Shown one piece after another: positions 61,899-64,000 of a stretch of DNA of 64,000 bases. Origin of the DNA: Oleiagrimonas sp. C23AA. Lineage in GTDB: Bacteria > Pseudomonadota > Gammaproteobacteria > Xanthomonadales > Rhodanobacteraceae. Below the pieces are notes generated by a model, which saw only the letters and a program-made list of their open reading frames with translations, was not told the DNA's origin and searched no databases. The stretch covers positions 62,001 through 126,000 of the forward strand of contig NZ_JAARLY010000003.1 of assembly GCF_011759385.1 (NCBI RefSeq), read 5' to 3'. Each line of letters opens with the position of its first letter. Within the stretch, counting starts at the first letter, position 1. Made by a program: the position numbers and the translations under genes.

Positions 61899-63701
61899 TT
61901 AGTAGCCGGCGGCCAGACCCGCCGGGCGACGGCGATCGTTGGCGCCTTCCAGCAGTCCGGTTTTCGAGCTGCGCAGAATGGCCTCGTCGGCACCCCAGGA
62001 CTGCACGTCCTTGAAGTGATGGCCCATCGCTTCCAGCTGGGACTTCACGCCCGGCGAGAGCAGGCCGGGCTCCACCGCGGTGACGTCCGGCAGCCATTGA
62101 TTGTGCATGCGTGGTGCGTTGACCGCCTGCTGCATGTTCATGCCGAAGTCGATGACGTTGAGCATGCTCTCCAGCGTGGTGGAGATGATGGTCGAGCCGC
62201 CGGGGCTACCGGTAACCATGAACAACTTGCCGTTTTTGAGCACCATCGACGGCGACATCGAGCTCAACGGACGCTTGCCCGGTTCGATCTGGTTGATCTT
62301 GCCCTGTACCAGGCCAAACGTGTTGGGCACGCCGGGCTTGGAGGTGAAGTCGTCCATCTCGTTGTTGAGGAAGAAGCCGGTGTCGCCGGCCATCTGCGCG
62401 ATGCCGAACAGATAGTTGATGGTATAGGTGCAGCTGACCGCGTTGCCCTTGGCATCGACCACCGAGAAGTGCGTCGTGTGCATGCCTTCGGCGGCACCCA
62501 GGCTGCCGTGGATCTGGCTGGACGGCGTGGCCTTGTCGGCCTGAATGGTGCTGCGCATCTCGGCCAGATGCGCGGGCGAGAGCAGCTTGTCGATTGGGTT
62601 CTTCACGAATGCCGGGTCACCCAGATAGGTGTTGCGATCAGCAAACGCGCGGCGCTCGGCTTCGATCAGATAGTGCACCGAGTTGGCCGAACCATAACCC
62701 CACTTGGCGAACGGATAGGGTTTGATCAGGCCCAGGATTTCGCAAATGGTGGTACCGCCCGAACTCGGCGGCGGCGAGGAAATCACCTCGTAACCGCGAT
62801 AGTCACAGGTGATCGGGCGCGTCCATGGCGCGGTGTAGTCGGCAAAATCCTTCATGGTCAGGATGCCGCCGTGGGCCTGGCTGGCCTTGACCACTGCCTT
62901 GGCGATGGCACCGTGGTAGAACGCGCGGGTGCCATCATGCTCGATCAGCGACAGCGTGTGCGCCAACTGGGGCTGCTTGAGGCGGTCGCCAACCTGATAG
63001 GGCTTGCCGTCTTTCAGGAAAATCTTGGCGACGTTCGGGTACTTGGCAAAGTCCTTGGCCCGGGTGTGCATGATGTTGATGTCGCCCTGCTCAAGTACAT
63101 AGCCGTTCCTGGCCAGCGCGATGGCCGGCTGCATCAGCTGCTTGCGGCTCATGGTGCCGTACTTGCGGCGCGCCTCTTCCAGACCCATCACAGTGCCCGG
63201 CACGCCCACGCCCAGGTAGGTGTCGGTGCTGCGGCCCTTGACCACGTTGCCTTGTGCGTCCTGGAACAGTGTGGGCGAGGCCTTGATCGGCGCCTTTTCA
63301 CGGAAGTCCAGGAACACCGTGCGCGCCTTGTGCGTCTTGGTGGCGGCCAGATGCACCACCATGAAACCGCCGCCGCCGATGTTGCCGCAGCACGGATGCA
63401 CCACTGCCAGCGCGTAACCCACCGCCACCGCCGCATCGATGGCGTTGCCGCCCTGCTTGAGGATGTTCACTCCGACCTTGGTGGCCAGGTGCTGCGCGGT
63501 CACCACCATCGCATGCTTGGCCGTGACCGGCCTGGCCTTGGCCAGGGCCGCCAGCGTGGTGGGCGGGGCCGTCGCGTCGAGTGCACGCGAGGATATAGCG
63601 GCGGAATCAGGCGGAGGGGCCGCTTGCACCACCGGTACGCTCAGCATCAGGGACAGGGCGGCAAGCGCGGTGCGCGCGCCGGGCATGGACAGTCGGCTCA
63701 T
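61899..63701 (-). CDS. ggt: Gamma-glutamyltranspeptidase
   Basis: Periplasmic GGT cleaves glutathione and gamma-glutamyl compounds. The 600-residue precursor has a signal peptide (about 1-28), GGGFMVVHLA, and the autocleavage nucleophile T409 in GMHTTHFSVVD, with SSMSPSMVLKNGK and GSPGGSTIIST of the small subunit. ATG 63701 gives a normal signal peptide; a longer reading adds 19 unlike residues. The large and small subunits are made by self-cleavage before T409. Confidence 0.94.
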   Translation of the reverse strand: MSRLSMPGARTALAALSLMLSVPVVQAAPPPDSAAISSRALDATAPPTTLAALAKARPVTAKHAMVVTAQHLATKVGVNILKQGGNAIDAAVAVGYALAVVHPCCGNIGGGGFMVVHLAATKTHKARTVFLDFREKAPIKASPTLFQDAQGNVVKGRSTDTYLGVGVPGTVMGLEEARRKYGTMSRKQLMQPAIALARNGYVLEQGDINIMHTRAKDFAKYPNVAKIFLKDGKPYQVGDRLKQPQLAHTLSLIEHDGTRAFYHGAIAKAVVKASQAHGGILTMKDFADYTAPWTRPITCDYRGYEVISSPPPSSGGTTICEILGLIKPYPFAKWGYGSANSVHYLIEAERRAFADRNTYLGDPAFVKNPIDKLLSPAHLAEMRSTIQADKATPSSQIHGSLGAAEGMHTTHFSVVDAKGNAVSCTYTINYLFGIAQMAGDTGFFLNNEMDDFTSKPGVPNTFGLVQGKINQIEPGKRPLSSMSPSMVLKNGKLFMVTGSPGGSTIISTTLESMLNVIDFGMNMQQAVNAPRMHNQWLPDVTAVEPGLLSPGVKSQLEAMGHHFKDVQSWGADEAILRSSKTGLLEGANDRRRPAGLAAGY

Positions 63702-63948
63702 GGGTGTCACCGGGAAGAAACAAAAGCAATACTCGACACTACCACCACATGGCGTCATTGCAGCAAGCGCAGGTCATGCCGCTTTACATCTAAAGCGCAT
63801 ACCCCGGTCCCTGTCGGTTGCGAATGTACACAGCAGGCCCAGGGCGCACGACAGTATCGGCCCGGATGGCTCGACCATCGTCGCGCCCGTGCTTTGTGGG
63901 GCCGAGTGGGCGCTATCATCGACCAGTTGAGTTCCAGAAGCGATATCG

Positions 63949-64000
63949 ATGCAAACGCGTATACGCTGCCCGAGGTTGGCGGCCAAATTGATGCCCGCTC
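63949..64000 (+). CDS. Possible start of a gene cut by the right edge
   Basis: An ATG opens an uninterrupted frame to the window end (MQTRIRCPRLAAKLMPA). A -10-like TATCAT lies at 63914-63919. Too little is visible to name a product, and this may not be coding. Confidence 0.2.
   Translation, partial: MQTRIRCPRLAAKLMPA

Noticed and set aside
63774-63986. Minus-strand 70-codon frame upstream of ggt
   Set aside because: No ribosome-binding site or recognisable domain, and it overlaps promoter-like sequence for flanking genes.

Overview
The window is chromosomal DNA of a high-GC gammaproteobacterium, most likely Xanthomonadales and probably Rhodanobacteraceae (Rhodanobacter, Dyella or Frateuria type; this rank is inference). 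The clearest marker is the arginine cluster. It encodes an N-acetylornithine carbamoyltransferase (argF'), an acetylcitrulline deacetylase and a fused acetylglutamate kinase/synthase, the variant pathway known from Xanthomonas. A FimX-like degenerate GGDEF/EAL protein and the overall gene order agree. I see no phage, insertion sequence, CRISPR array, rRNA or tRNA.

Layout. 1-5.4 kb: end of a saccharide-utilisation locus (GH2 exo-beta-D-glucosaminidase-like enzyme cut by the left edge, LacI regulator, sulfotransferase-like protein, JmjC/cupin-8 protein). 5.5-10.6 kb: small membrane proteins, then a LysR regulator divergent from trpB-trpA, then accD; trpB and trpA are separated by a tandem hairpin repeat. 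10.6-14.8 kb: PAP2 phosphatase, glycosyltransferase, DUF4399 protein, gltX. 14.8-21.3 kb: a metal-homeostasis block with zur, a ZIP importer and an M23 endopeptidase sharing one near-ideal Zur box, a TonB-dependent receptor and a CDF exporter. 21.4-27.4 kb: ribosomal protein THX, rpsF-rpsR-rplI with a structured leader, dnaB, alr, radA, with three further hairpin repeats in the gaps. 27.5-34.4 kb: cytochrome c assembly protein, an ArsR/SdpI/hydrolase module, then ffh and rpsP-rimM-trmD-rplS. 34.7-38.5 kb: fimX-like gene, epmB, efp. 38.7-45.2 kb: amidohydrolase-yciI-ubiG-mupP-SQS/PSY-like operon, folE2, yidD, and a DksA-like gene with a histone-H1-like N-terminus and a lost zinc site. 45.4-47.2 kb: sufE, cysS. 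48.2-59.6 kb: the arginine/proline cluster argF'-paiB-osmC-argG-argE'-argB/A-GNAT-argC-argH-proB-proA. 59.7-64 kb: tspO and a minus-strand group ending in ggt.

How parts work together. Zur, the ZIP importer and the M23 hydrolase form a plausible zinc-starvation unit. A zinc-independent-type GTP cyclohydrolase (FolE2) and the DksA-like protein lacking three of four zinc cysteines fit a zinc-sparing theme elsewhere in the window. Most genes of the arginine cluster overlap by 4-14 bases or lie close together. Upstream of argF' is a possible arginine attenuator: a short reading frame with clustered Arg codons, alternative 1:2, 2:3 and 3:4 pairings and an intrinsic terminator. Four intergenic hairpin loci, two related families built from 7-base units, are the most unusual non-coding structures.
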